This document shows positions 36,721-45,205 of a stretch of 57,983 nucleotides of DNA, in pieces (within the stretch, counting starts at the first letter, position 1; each line of letters begins with the position of its first letter). The stretch spans positions 1 to 57,983 of the forward strand of contig JAFIFJ010000114.1 in NCBI GenBank assembly GCA_020832085.1. The letters are read 5' to 3'. This DNA comes from Gammaproteobacteria bacterium. Lineage in GTDB: Bacteria; Pseudomonadota; Gammaproteobacteria; Pseudomonadales; Azotimanducaceae. Both the position numbers and the translations under genes were made by a program. The notes beneath the pieces were generated by a model, which had not been told where the DNA came from, did no database searches, and saw nothing but the letters and a program-made list of their open reading frames with translations.

Positions 36721-37116
36721 ATGAATCATTCTAGACTTCGCGGCTTCACCCTCATCGAAATCCTGGTGGCCCTGGCCATCTTTGCCGTCGTGTCCATCAC
36801 GATCTATGGTCGCATCGGCGATGTCCTGCTTCAGACCGGCAGTCTCGAGGCCCGGACCTTTGCCACCTGGATCGCTCAGAACACCCTCACCCGACTGCAG
36901 CTGGAGCAGGTCCCCGGCGAAGCTCCGTCGGCCGGCCGCGTCGTGGAAAGCGTGACCATGGCCAATCGGGAGTGGGAGCTGGTGACGGAAATCAGTGCCA
37001 CCTCGGATGCCGGGTTGCGGCGCGTGGAGATCCGGGTGCATCCGTCCGGGGCGGGCGATGGCCGGGGGGAGCGAGACGCCGTGGCGCGCCTCACCGGGTT
37101 CATCGGCCAGTACTGA
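36721..37116 (+). CDS. gspI: Minor pseudopilin GspI
   Basis: This 131-residue minor pseudopilin has leader MNHSRLRG and cleavage before FTLIEILVALAIFAVV. The body contains the GspI phrases ATWIAQNTLTRLQLE and ANREWELV. It forms the pseudopilus tip with GspJ and GspK. The start at 36721 follows a GGAG site and gives a normal-length leader; an upstream TTG would make an unnaturally long one. Confidence 0.9.
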   Translation: MNHSRLRGFTLIEILVALAIFAVVSITIYGRIGDVLLQTGSLEARTFATWIAQNTLTRLQLEQVPGEAPSAGRVVESVTMANREWELVTEISATSDAGLRRVEIRVHPSGAGDGRGERDAVARLTGFIGQY

Positions 37117-37127
37117 GCCAGAGCCCA

Positions 37128-37913
37128 ATGTCATCCTGTTTCTACAAAGCCTCCACAAAGCACCGTTTATCAAAGGGTTTTACCCTGATCGAAGTGCTGG
37201 TTGCAGTGGCCATCTTCGGTTTGATCGGCATCGTGTCCGGCCAGCTTCTGCTGCGGGTGCTGGAGGCGCAGCAGCTTGGCGAAGCCCGCGCCGACAAACT
37301 GGCCGATCTGCAGCGGGCCCTGACCCTGTTCGAGCGTGATGTGCTGCAGACGGCCGACCGTCCCATTCGCGACGAGTTCGGCGATCCGCAACCGCCCCTG
37401 CGGTTGGCCTTCAGCGGCAGCCTGGAGCTGACCCGCCACGGCTGGGGCAACCCTCTGGGCTGGCCCCGCAGCGAACTGCAGCGCGTCGGCTGGGAGCTCG
37501 ATGGGGAAGGGCGCCTGCAGCGTCAGTTCTGGAACGTGCTGGACCGGGCTCAGGATTCGGAGCCTCAGGTCCAGACTGTCCTCGAGGAAGTGCGGGGCTT
37601 CGAGCTGCAGCTGCTGGATGCCAATGGCGGCATCTGGAACGCCTGGCCGCCGGATGACGTGGCCGCCGGGCTGACTCCGCTGCAGGAGAACGGGGGGGAG
37701 CCCGGCGAAGAGCCGCCGGAACTGGTGGCCATGCGGGTCGAGATCGACCTGCCGCCCTTCGGACGCATCGAGCGGCTGCTGCCCATGCCCATGCCGGTGC
37801 CCACCCTGGCCCGAGGCCTGCCAGAGGACGGAACGCCGGATGACGGCGAGGGACCCGGCGACGCGGAGCCAGCACCGCCGGACGAGGGCGGGGAGGGTAC
37901 AGATGGCCAATAG
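37128..37913 (+). CDS. gspJ: Minor pseudopilin GspJ
   Basis: This 261-residue tip pseudopilin has leader ending LSKG and prepilin helix FTLIEVLVAVAIFGLIGIV. The body contains DLQRALTLFERDVLQ and the GspJ motif DRPIRDEFGDPQPPL. A low-complexity acidic tail rich in Pro, Asp, Glu and Gly (from about residue 225) is longer than usual. The start at 37128 gives a 17-residue leader. It overlaps gspK by 11 bases. Confidence 0.9.
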   Translation: MSSCFYKASTKHRLSKGFTLIEVLVAVAIFGLIGIVSGQLLLRVLEAQQLGEARADKLADLQRALTLFERDVLQTADRPIRDEFGDPQPPLRLAFSGSLELTRHGWGNPLGWPRSELQRVGWELDGEGRLQRQFWNVLDRAQDSEPQVQTVLEEVRGFELQLLDANGGIWNAWPPDDVAAGLTPLQENGGEPGEEPPELVAMRVEIDLPPFGRIERLLPMPMPVPTLARGLPEDGTPDDGEGPGDAEPAPPDEGGEGTDGQ

Positions 37914-38904
37914 TTGCCGTCATTCCGGATCCCCGTCTTGCAGGCAGCGTGGCGTGGCCCTGCTCACGGTGCTGCTGGTGGCGGCCCTGGCCAGTGTCAT
38001 TCTGGTGCAGTTGCTCAGCCGGCATCATCTTTCCGTGGCCTATACCCGGCAGGCACTGCACAGTCAGCAGGCACTGGGTTACGCCCTGGGAGCGGAGTCC
38101 TGGGTCAGGCACCTGCTGTACCGGGACCGGATCGAGGATGACCGCAATCCGCCGGTGGACAGCCTTGATGATGACTGGGCCGAACCTGAAGCCCCCTTCG
38201 ACCTGGCGGACGGCAGCATCGAGATCCGCGTCCGGGATCTGGAAGGATTGTTCAATCTCAACAGCATCGACGGTGACCCGGCCGCCGCCGAGCGATTCCG
38301 ACGTCTGCTTGCAGTGCTGGAACTGGATCCCGTGCTGACCGACCTGCTGCTGGACTGGATCGACGCCGACGAGGAGGTGCAGGGACTGGGAGCTGAGGAC
38401 GGCGTCTATCTGCTGGAAGATCCACCGTACCGCACCGCCAACACGGCCATGGCCAGCGTCACTGAACTGCGGCTGCTCGCCAACATGGACGCCGAGCAAT
38501 ACGATCGCCTGGCCCCCTTCGTCACGGCGCTGCCTGCCGCAGCAGGCCTGATCAACATCAACACCGCACCCGCGCCGGTGCTGGCCGCGCTGGCTCCAGG
38601 CATGGATCCTGTTCAGGCCGGCAGCTATGCTCGCCCGCAAACACCCTGGTTGCTGCCAGGTGACCTCATCGGTCAGGAGGCGGGTTTCGCCCCGGAGGCA
38701 GGCGTCATGACCACCCAGAGCCGTTTGTTCGAGGCCAGCATTCTGGTTCGGCACGGGACTCAGCGCCTGCTGCTGCGCACGTTGATTCACCGCGACCCGG
38801 AAACGGGTCTGACGCGGGTACTGAGGCGCTCGTTCGGGGGACGCTTCGAACCGGACCCTCATGCCGACCTGGATGAGCGCTGGCCACTCGAGGAACGACG
38901 ATGA
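37903..38904 (+). CDS. gspK: Minor pseudopilin GspK
   Basis: This 333-residue protein is the largest minor pseudopilin and caps the pseudopilus tip. The leader ends RQRG, followed by VALLTVLLVAALASVILVQ, which lacks the +5 Glu as is normal for GspK. The body has VRDLEGLFNLNSI, LLLDWIDAD and LININTAPAPVLAAL (a helix-hairpin-helix-like segment). It overlaps gspJ upstream and gspL downstream (ATGA). Confidence 0.92.
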   Translation: MANSCRHSGSPSCRQRGVALLTVLLVAALASVILVQLLSRHHLSVAYTRQALHSQQALGYALGAESWVRHLLYRDRIEDDRNPPVDSLDDDWAEPEAPFDLADGSIEIRVRDLEGLFNLNSIDGDPAAAERFRRLLAVLELDPVLTDLLLDWIDADEEVQGLGAEDGVYLLEDPPYRTANTAMASVTELRLLANMDAEQYDRLAPFVTALPAAAGLININTAPAPVLAALAPGMDPVQAGSYARPQTPWLLPGDLIGQEAGFAPEAGVMTTQSRLFEASILVRHGTQRLLLRTLIHRDPETGLTRVLRRSFGGRFEPDPHADLDERWPLEERR

Positions 38905-40172
38905 ACGACCGGCTGTACCTGTTCGCCCCGGCCAGTGACGATGCCGACTGGGCTTTCTGTCTGCTGCAGGCTGACGGGGAGAGCCTCGAAGGAAGGGGTC
39001 TCGAAACTGCGGCTGCGGCACCGTCAACCGAGGGGGAACAATCCGGAGAGGCGCTGCAGGCAATCCTGGTGGTGCCGGCAGAGTGTCTGCTGCGTACCGC
39101 GGTGACCGTCCCTGCACGGGGGCGCCGTCAGATCGAGATGGCGGTGCCCTATCTGGTTGAAGAGCATCTTGCTGAAGACGTGGAACGGCTGCACCTGGCG
39201 CTGGGTACGCGGCGTGAAGACGGCAGGGTCCCCGTGGCCGTCGTGGACCCGGAGCGCCTGCAGGTCTGGCTGGATGCGGTCAAGGCCGCTGGCGTCGAGG
39301 TTTCGGCAGCCCACTGTGCCATCGAAGGTTGGCTCGGTGGGCCAGCCGACCTGCGCATCCTCGTGGACGTGGACACCGCTTGGGTTGGATGCCGGACGGG
39401 CGATGGCGTGGCGGTGGATCGGAGCCTGCTGCTGCACGTCCTCAGTCAGTGGGTGGGGCGCCAGGAAGCAAAAGGGGAGACGGACCCGGTCAGTCTGGAT
39501 CTGTGGATGCCGGAGGGTGACAGCGCACTGGATCTGGCTCAGCTCGAAAGTGCGCTGGCCCAGATCAGGCCGGTGACCATCGAACGCGGGGCGTATCCGG
39601 GTTCGAGCAGGAAGCAGCTGGCCCTGGCGCTGCAGAGTCGATCCGCTGTCGACCTGCTGCAGGGCCGCTTCGCCGTCGCCGGTACGGCCGCCCATCCCTG
39701 GTATCGCTGGCGCCTGGTCGCCGGCTTGACTGCCGGCCTGCTACTGCTGCAAATGGGGCTCGACGTGGCCCGCACCTCGTGGCTGGAGCAGCGCGCCATG
39801 ACGCTGCGGCAGGAGTCGGTGGCGTTGTTCCAGGAAATCTATCCGGAACGGACTCGGGTTCCTGACCCACGACGGGAACTCGAAGCGCTGCTGGAGGGCG
39901 GCGGGACGGCGGGAGCCGCCTTTCTTGATCTGTTGGGCGCATCGGCCACGCGGATCTCCGCTCTGGAGGATGGTCCGTTGCAGCTGCGCAGCCTCACCTT
40001 CAATGCCCAGCGTGGTGACCTGGCGCTGGATCTGAATGCCTCCGGCATCAGCAGCGTCGATCGCTTCAAGGACGGCATGGAGGCCCAGGGATACCCGGTC
40101 GTCATCGACTCGGCGGTGCAGGAAGCGCAGACCGTTCGGGCCCGGCTTCGCGTCCGCGCAGGAGGGGCATGA
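38901..40172 (+). CDS. gspL: Type II secretion assembly platform protein GspL
   Basis: This 423-residue protein has an actin-like cytoplasmic domain that binds GspE (with ARGRRQIEMAVPYLVEEHLA and LHLALGTR). A single transmembrane helix lies near residues 272-290, followed by a ferredoxin-like periplasmic domain. It is coupled by ATGA overlaps to gspK and gspM. The cytoplasmic domain is diverged, as usual for this subunit. Confidence 0.88.
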   Translation: MNDRLYLFAPASDDADWAFCLLQADGESLEGRGLETAAAAPSTEGEQSGEALQAILVVPAECLLRTAVTVPARGRRQIEMAVPYLVEEHLAEDVERLHLALGTRREDGRVPVAVVDPERLQVWLDAVKAAGVEVSAAHCAIEGWLGGPADLRILVDVDTAWVGCRTGDGVAVDRSLLLHVLSQWVGRQEAKGETDPVSLDLWMPEGDSALDLAQLESALAQIRPVTIERGAYPGSSRKQLALALQSRSAVDLLQGRFAVAGTAAHPWYRWRLVAGLTAGLLLLQMGLDVARTSWLEQRAMTLRQESVALFQEIYPERTRVPDPRRELEALLEGGGTAGAAFLDLLGASATRISALEDGPLQLRSLTFNAQRGDLALDLNASGISSVDRFKDGMEAQGYPVVIDSAVQEAQTVRARLRVRAGGA

Positions 40173-40678
40173 TGCAGGCACTTCTGGCACGCCTTCAGGA
40201 CAGTGCTGCGGCACGCTGGTACCTGGATCAGAGCCAACGTGATCAGCGTCTGCTGCTGCTGCTCGCCGGATTTGTGGTGGCCGTGCTGTTCTGGCTGCTG
40301 GTCTGGCTGCCGATTCAGGATCGCCTGACCATTGCGGAGGTCCGCCATGCCCGGGCCCTGACCGATCAGCGCTGGATTCTCGAGCAGAGGGAGACCCTGC
40401 AGCAGCTCGCTGCGCGACAGACCGGTGCCGGTACCCGTACTGGACAGGCGCTGCTGAGCACCGTGGCCACTTCGGCCCGCAACTCCGGCATCACCCTCAA
40501 CCGCTTTCAGCCGGAAGGAACGGATGCGCTGGCCGTGTCCTTGGAAGACGTGGCCTTCGGCGAACTCGTGCTATGGCTGGAGCAGTTGCAGCGCCAGGAA
40601 GGGATTCGCGTCCGCAGCGCCAACATCGACGCCCAGAACGCCCCGGGGCGCGTCCGCGCGCGCATTCTGCTGCACTGA
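40169..40678 (+). CDS. gspM: Type II secretion assembly platform protein GspM
   Basis: This 169-residue bitopic protein has one transmembrane helix near residues 28-48 followed by a periplasmic domain (QRETLQQLAARQTGAG, ARNSGITLNRFQPEG). It partners with GspL. It is the last recognisable gene of the operon. No gspN, gspD or gspC follows, and the next gene is on the other strand. Confidence 0.88.
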   Translation: MMQALLARLQDSAAARWYLDQSQRDQRLLLLLAGFVVAVLFWLLVWLPIQDRLTIAEVRHARALTDQRWILEQRETLQQLAARQTGAGTRTGQALLSTVATSARNSGITLNRFQPEGTDALAVSLEDVAFGELVLWLEQLQRQEGIRVRSANIDAQNAPGRVRARILLH

Positions 40679-40708
40679 TACACCACGAGGGACGGGAGTG
40701 GGCTCTGC

Positions 40709-41623
40709 TCAGTCCTGATCAGGAGCCACCATGGCGGCGGGGCGCAGCGCATTGATCTCGAGACGGGTGCGCTCCCCGGGCCCACGGTGGACATCGATCA
40801 CCAGTCCTTCAAAGGCGCACAGCACCTCGGTGCGGCCGCCCTTGCCGGCAATCCAGGTCCGGCTGTCATCGAGGATCTGCGCCACCTGATGATCGGTCCG
40901 CTCCGGGTCGTGATGATAGAGGGCGAGGCAGCCCACATTCGCTTCGTGGGCCAGTTCCCGGACCTGGGACACCAGAGAGTGGCCCCAGCCATGCTTCATG
41001 GGCATGTCGGATTCCAGATACTGGGCATCGTGCACCAGCACATCCACACCCTGACAGAAATCCACCCACTCACCGAAGGACGTGGCCGGCTTGTGGGGCG
41101 GATCGAGTTCGTTGTCGGTTACGTAGGCGAACGATGCTCCGTCGACATCGATACGGTAGGCAAACCCGCCACCGGGATGATTGAGGACCTTGCGACGGAA
41201 GCCGAAATCGTGGCGCCCGAAGAACTGATCGGGATCCTGGATGTAGCCCAATGCGGAGGGCAGGGTACTGTGGGTGAGGGGGTGATTGTGGCCGTTCATC
41301 TGCTCGAGGACCCCTGCAAAGCGGGTGTCGCCCTCAGGCAGGCTGCGGCAGATGTGGATCTCGCGGTCGGGCTGGTAGATGGGTCCGAAAAAGGGAAAGC
41401 CCTGAATATGGTCCCAGTGACTGTGAGTGAGCAGAATGTGCAGCGGCTTGTCGCTGCCCATGAGTCGGCCGCCGAGGGGGCGCAGGCCCGTACCGGCATC
41501 GAAAATCAATACCGTGCCGTCTGCGAGCTCCACGAGCACGCAGGAAGTATTGCCCCCGAATTGGGCTGTGGCGGGCCCTGGGCTGGGCAGTGAGCCACGT
41601 ACGCCGTAGAAACTGATGCGCAT
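40709..41623 (-). CDS. Metallo-beta-lactamase-fold hydrolase
   Basis: This 304-residue protein has the binuclear metal motif HSHWDH (His67, His69, Asp71, His72), an FGGNTSC segment (22-28) near the N-terminus, FDAGTG, a later DNELD, and HDAQY. These resemble the PhnP/RNase Z-like or class II cyclic-nucleotide phosphodiesterase-like branch of the superfamily. The substrate is not deducible. It converges on gspM with a 30-base gap, so it is unlikely to belong to the secretion operon. Confidence 0.85.
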   Translation of the reverse strand: MRISFYGVRGSLPSPGPATAQFGGNTSCVLVELADGTVLIFDAGTGLRPLGGRLMGSDKPLHILLTHSHWDHIQGFPFFGPIYQPDREIHICRSLPEGDTRFAGVLEQMNGHNHPLTHSTLPSALGYIQDPDQFFGRHDFGFRRKVLNHPGGGFAYRIDVDGASFAYVTDNELDPPHKPATSFGEWVDFCQGVDVLVHDAQYLESDMPMKHGWGHSLVSQVRELAHEANVGCLALYHHDPERTDHQVAQILDDSRTWIAGKGGRTEVLCAFEGLVIDVHRGPGERTRLEINALRPAAMVAPDQD

Positions 41624-41998
41624 GTTTGGTCAGGCTCGGCATGCGGCTGAACGGGCAGGGCCGCAGGCGGCGCACTCAGACCGCCGCCAACAGGGCGTCC
41701 CTGCAGACTGTATGAGCGGTTTGCCTTCGCCAACTGTCCCCATGCGCACAGCAGCGCAAGCGGCTTGGATTCTCCCTTCGCCATGGCGCCGGAACTGCAT
41801 CGGGCGCCTGCCACGCTGCAGCAACTCTTCCCGTAGGGCTTCCGGCCCGCGCCATGTCTTCGAGTTTGCCGGAGCCATGACTGACCATGCAATACATGCT
41901 GGGGGGCAATGTGAACAGGACGTGACGGCGTTCTTCCAAGAATGTGATGCTGCCTGCACCATGGAGCGGAATTCCATCCGAGCGAGCGAGCCAAGCAT
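41624..41998. other. 375-base gap between the hydrolase and an acyl-CoA dehydrogenase
   Basis: Both flanking genes are transcribed away from this stretch, so it holds two promoters. Open frames on both strands here lack ribosome-binding sites and family resemblance, and I do not call any as a gene. No repeats or operators are obvious. Confidence 0.4.
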
Positions 41999-43165
41999 AT
42001 GAATTTCGAACTCGATGAGGGCCAGGAGGAGATCGTGCGCAGCGTGGCGCGCTTGTGTGCGAACTTCGACGCCGAATACTGGCGCCGCTGCGATGGGGAG
42101 GGCACCTTCCCCGAGGCGTTCGTCAAAGCCATCACCGCGGAGGGCTGGCTCGGGATTGCGATGCCCGTGGAGCATGGCGGTTCGGGACTGGGCATCACGG
42201 AAGCGGCGCTTTTGGCCCATCAGGTGGCGCGGTCCGGTGCCGGCATGAGTGGCGCTTCCGCCATCCACATCAACCTGTTCGGTCCCCATCCCATCGTGGT
42301 GTTCGGCAGCGAAGCCCAGAAGGCTCGTTTCCTGCCCGCGCTGATCGCCGGTCGCGACCGCACCTGCTTTGGCGTCACCGAACCGAACTCCGGACTCAAC
42401 ACCACGGCGATCGAAACCCGGGCCCGACGCAGCGGGCAGGGTTACCGTATCGACGGTCGCAAGCTTTGGACATCAACGGCCCAGAGCGCCAACAAGATCA
42501 TGCTGCTGGCCCGAACCACGGCGCTGGCGGACTGCGCGAAACCCACTGACGGTCTGTCCCTGTTCTATACCGATCTCGACCGCAGTCGCATCGAGGTGCG
42601 GGCCATTGCCAAGATGGGGCGGGCTGCGGTGGACTCCAACGCCTTGTTCATCGACGGTCTCGAGGTGCCGGAGGAGGATCGCATCGGCGCGGAAGGGGAT
42701 GGCTGGCGCTGCCTGCTCCATGGCCTGAATCCCGAGCGCATTCTCATCGCTGCCGAAGCGGTGGGACTCGGGCAGGCTGCGCTCGAGCGGGCGGCAGACT
42801 ATGCCCGCGAGCGCGTCGTCTTCAATCGACCCATCGGCCAGAACCAGGCCATTGCCCACCCCCTGGCGGAGTGCTGGATGGAACTCGAAGCTGCGTGGCT
42901 GATGGTGATGAAGGCCGCCAGTCTTTACGACGGGGGCAAGCCCTGCGGTGCCGAAGCCAACGCCGCAAAGTACTTGGCGGCGGAAGCCGCGTTCAAGGCC
43001 TGCGAACGGGCCGTGCTCACCCATGGCGGCATGGGCTATGCGCGGGAATACGACGTGGAGCGGCTGTTTCGGGAGGTGATGATCCCGCGCATCGCGCCGG
43101 TGAGTCAGGAGATGATCAAGAACTTCATTGCCGAACGCGTGCTCGATCAGCCCCGATCCTATTGA
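41999..43165 (+). CDS. Acyl-CoA dehydrogenase
   Basis: This 388-residue FAD enzyme introduces a trans-2 double bond into an acyl-CoA and reduces ETF. The flavin motifs are CFGVTEPNSG and LWTSTAQSANK, and the C-terminal domain contains THGGMGYAREYDVERLFRE. The usual catalytic Glu in IYEG is absent: the segment reads IAPVSQEM. A Glu in the helix-G position (LNPERILIA) could serve as base, as in isovaleryl-CoA dehydrogenase. The C-terminal LDQPRSY ending is common in this subgroup. The chain length is unknown. Confidence 0.9.
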   Translation: MNFELDEGQEEIVRSVARLCANFDAEYWRRCDGEGTFPEAFVKAITAEGWLGIAMPVEHGGSGLGITEAALLAHQVARSGAGMSGASAIHINLFGPHPIVVFGSEAQKARFLPALIAGRDRTCFGVTEPNSGLNTTAIETRARRSGQGYRIDGRKLWTSTAQSANKIMLLARTTALADCAKPTDGLSLFYTDLDRSRIEVRAIAKMGRAAVDSNALFIDGLEVPEEDRIGAEGDGWRCLLHGLNPERILIAAEAVGLGQAALERAADYARERVVFNRPIGQNQAIAHPLAECWMELEAAWLMVMKAASLYDGGKPCGAEANAAKYLAAEAAFKACERAVLTHGGMGYAREYDVERLFREVMIPRIAPVSQEMIKNFIAERVLDQPRSY

Positions 43166-43173
43166 GCGTCGGT

Positions 43174-43554
43174 TCAGTGGCTGCAGGCGAGGTGGCGGCG
43201 GATACCGCGGATGTTCAGGGCGTGGGCCAGCGCGACCAGCATCACGCCGAGGAGCGTCAGGCCATGGGCGTGGTCATCGTGGGCAGGGAGCAGGTCATAC
43301 GCCATCATGCCCAACCCGACGGCCCCGATGGCCGGCACCAGCCAGGACGCATGACGCTGAAAACCCTGCCACAGCCCGATCATGGACAGCGGCAAAGCGA
43401 GCAGCAGCAGCGCCCAATGGAAGTGCTGCTCGTGCAGCCAGTGCACACTGAGCAGTGGCGCCAGCGTCAGCAGCAACGGCAGACCGACGCAGTGCACCAC
43501 GCAGATGGCGGACACGACGATGGCTCCGGAGTCGATGCGATTGAGGCTTTGCAC
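43174..43554 (-). CDS. MerC-domain membrane protein, likely zinc-regulated
   Basis: This 126-residue protein has four hydrophobic helices. The first carries the MerC-type metal motif in SAICVVHCVGLPLLL (a cysteine pair spaced by three residues plus His). The C-terminus has His-rich loops (HDDHAHG) and a final CSH. MerC proteins take up mercuric ions in mer operons, but no mer genes are present. A Zur-operator-like palindrome lies 59-71 bases upstream, which suggests a role in zinc or other metal supply; that is inference. The start is GTG at 43554, the best available; no ATG precedes the first helix in frame. Confidence 0.8.
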   Translation of the reverse strand: MQSLNRIDSGAIVVSAICVVHCVGLPLLLTLAPLLSVHWLHEQHFHWALLLLALPLSMIGLWQGFQRHASWLVPAIGAVGLGMMAYDLLPAHDDHAHGLTLLGVMLVALAHALNIRGIRRHLACSH

Positions 43555-43612
43555 GGGGCGCGACTCGCTCGTTGGCTGTGGACGGGGCGGCGGCAGCGCC
43601 GTTGGGGCGCAA

Positions 43613-43625
43613 GTTATAACATAAC
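43613..43625. promoter_or_regulatory. Candidate Zur operator
   Basis: GTTATAACATAAC is a perfect 5-3-5 inverted repeat (GTTAT and ATAAC) and matches the core of the gammaproteobacterial Zur pattern GTTATAnTATAAC at nearly all positions. It lies between the divergent merC-like gene and the lipoprotein gene, and a Zur-like regulator is encoded 3.8 kb away (47400-47879). Confidence 0.65.
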
Positions 43626-43647
43626 GAGGTGGTGGGCGACCACAGTG

Positions 43648-45093
43648 ATGGCTATGGCATGTGCCATCAGCGCCGGCTGTGTCGGATTGACTCCCGCTGC
43701 CGCGCCCAACATCGCTGCTGCTGCCGCCCCCGATTGTCTTGCCCTTCGTTCTGATATGGACCGCCGCATCCGGCGCGCGGGGGTCGCTGATCCTCGTTAC
43801 GCCAGCATTGATCTTTCGCCCTGGCTGCGCAGTGACCGGTTTCTGGCCGATGCCCTGGCCAGGCAGGCGCGCGACGGCGGTTCGACCCGCCCGATCCTGG
43901 AAGCCATGGCTGCCCACGACGAGACTGCGCTGGCGCGGGAACTGGGGCGCCTGGGTGTGAGCGGCGCGCAGGACAACGTGGCCGTCCTCGAAGACTGCCG
44001 CCAGGGCGCCATCGAGAATCTGCTGTCGGCCCAGGATCGCAGTCGGCTTATGGCAGAAATCCAGGTGCCCGATGCCTACCGCGCCTGGCAACGGCTGCTG
44101 GGCGGCTACGTTCTGGCCCGACCATGGCTCAGGCTGGGGGCACAGCGCTGGCGCGTGGGCGAGCATCAGCTGCAGCGGCAGCAGGAACCACCGGCGGCCC
44201 TGCTGCGCTGGCAGGGGCCGACCGACCCTGACAGGCCGGCGCTGCCGGAAGTCTCCCATTGGCTGGCCGAGGCGAGGGCGGGGCACGCCTTGAACTGGCC
44301 CGTGCTGGGCCCTGCCCGACTCGAAACTCTGGCGCTTCTCCATGCTCCGGTGTTGGAGACGGATTCGCCAGCCCAGGCGGACCGCATCGGACGCCTGATC
44401 GGCCATGCGGGACGCCCGCAAGTGGACACCGAGGTGCCGGTGGCGTACTTCGAAGCCGGTCTGGTGCGATTGGATGGCCAGATCCTGCTGCAGCTCAGCT
44501 ACACCTTCTGGTTTCCTGAGCGTGTGGCCACCGGGCCACTGGACCCCTATGCGGGTCCCATCGACGGTCTGGTCTGGCGGGTGACCCTGGATGACGATGG
44601 CCGACCGCTGCTTTGGGAGAGCATTCACAGCTGCGGCTGCTACTACACCCTGGTGCTGCCCGCGGATGGAAACCTTCGCTTCCACAATCCTGCGCCAGCC
44701 TCGCGAGAGGACCCGCTGGTCCTGATCGGCCCACGGGCAACGGCGGACATCCGCTTCCATGTCAGCAGCGGGGACCATTTCCTGCGCTGGCCCCGGGCAG
44801 CAGAAACGGAAGCGGTAGAGGAGGTGGCCGGGACGCGGCGTTACGCGCTGCGCCCTTACGCCGATCTCCTCGAAGCCGGTTCGGACCGCCCACCGTTTCG
44901 CAGCGACGGCCTGCTCGCGGGAACCTCACGACTGGAACGGTTGTTCCTCTGGCCTGCCGGCATTGCTGATGCCGGGGCCATGCGCAGCCATGGTCACCAC
45001 GCCACGGCTTTTCTTGGCCGTAGACACTTCGATGATCCGCAACTTGCTTCGGGAATGGTGGAGCGGGTGGGGTCGAGGGATTCGGATCACTGA
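43648..45093 (+). CDS. Putative lipoprotein of unknown family
   Basis: This protein of about 481 residues begins MAMACAISAGC, a short hydrophobic stretch ending in a lipobox-like SAGC, so it is probably a lipoprotein. The predicted signal lacks the usual positive residues, which leaves the start uncertain (GTG 43645 is equally possible). I recognise no domain. Notable segments are IHSCGCYYTLVLP (a CxC pair after His), SSGDHFLRWPR, and SHGHHATAFLGRRHFDDP near the end. The Cys/His content and the Zur-like site 20 bases upstream suggest a metal-related envelope role. It diverges from the merC-like gene. Confidence 0.7.
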   Translation: MAMACAISAGCVGLTPAAAPNIAAAAAPDCLALRSDMDRRIRRAGVADPRYASIDLSPWLRSDRFLADALARQARDGGSTRPILEAMAAHDETALARELGRLGVSGAQDNVAVLEDCRQGAIENLLSAQDRSRLMAEIQVPDAYRAWQRLLGGYVLARPWLRLGAQRWRVGEHQLQRQQEPPAALLRWQGPTDPDRPALPEVSHWLAEARAGHALNWPVLGPARLETLALLHAPVLETDSPAQADRIGRLIGHAGRPQVDTEVPVAYFEAGLVRLDGQILLQLSYTFWFPERVATGPLDPYAGPIDGLVWRVTLDDDGRPLLWESIHSCGCYYTLVLPADGNLRFHNPAPASREDPLVLIGPRATADIRFHVSSGDHFLRWPRAAETEAVEEVAGTRRYALRPYADLLEAGSDRPPFRSDGLLAGTSRLERLFLWPAGIADAGAMRSHGHHATAFLGRRHFDDPQLASGMVERVGSRDSDH

Positions 45094-45205
45094 GGAGCAG
45101 AACTCTCCTTGCACACACTGGGGCACAGACCAGGAATCCTCTCGGTTGTCGTATTTAACATAATATAGATTATGCGCTAAATGCATGCGGATGGGAGGGA
45201 GCCCT

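Noticed and set aside
43174-43554. Mercury-resistance operon
   Set aside because: Only the MerC-type protein is present; there is no merR, merT, merP or merA.
43620-44778. Upstream extension of the merC-like reading frame to about 534 codons
   Set aside because: The extra residues are antisense to the lipoprotein gene and non-homologous; the MerC domain starts near 43554.
45159-45174. Perfect palindrome CATAATATAGATTATG considered as a second Zur or Fur box
   Set aside because: It lacks the GTTAT/ATAAC arms and lies between the 3' ends of two convergent genes, where an operator is not expected.
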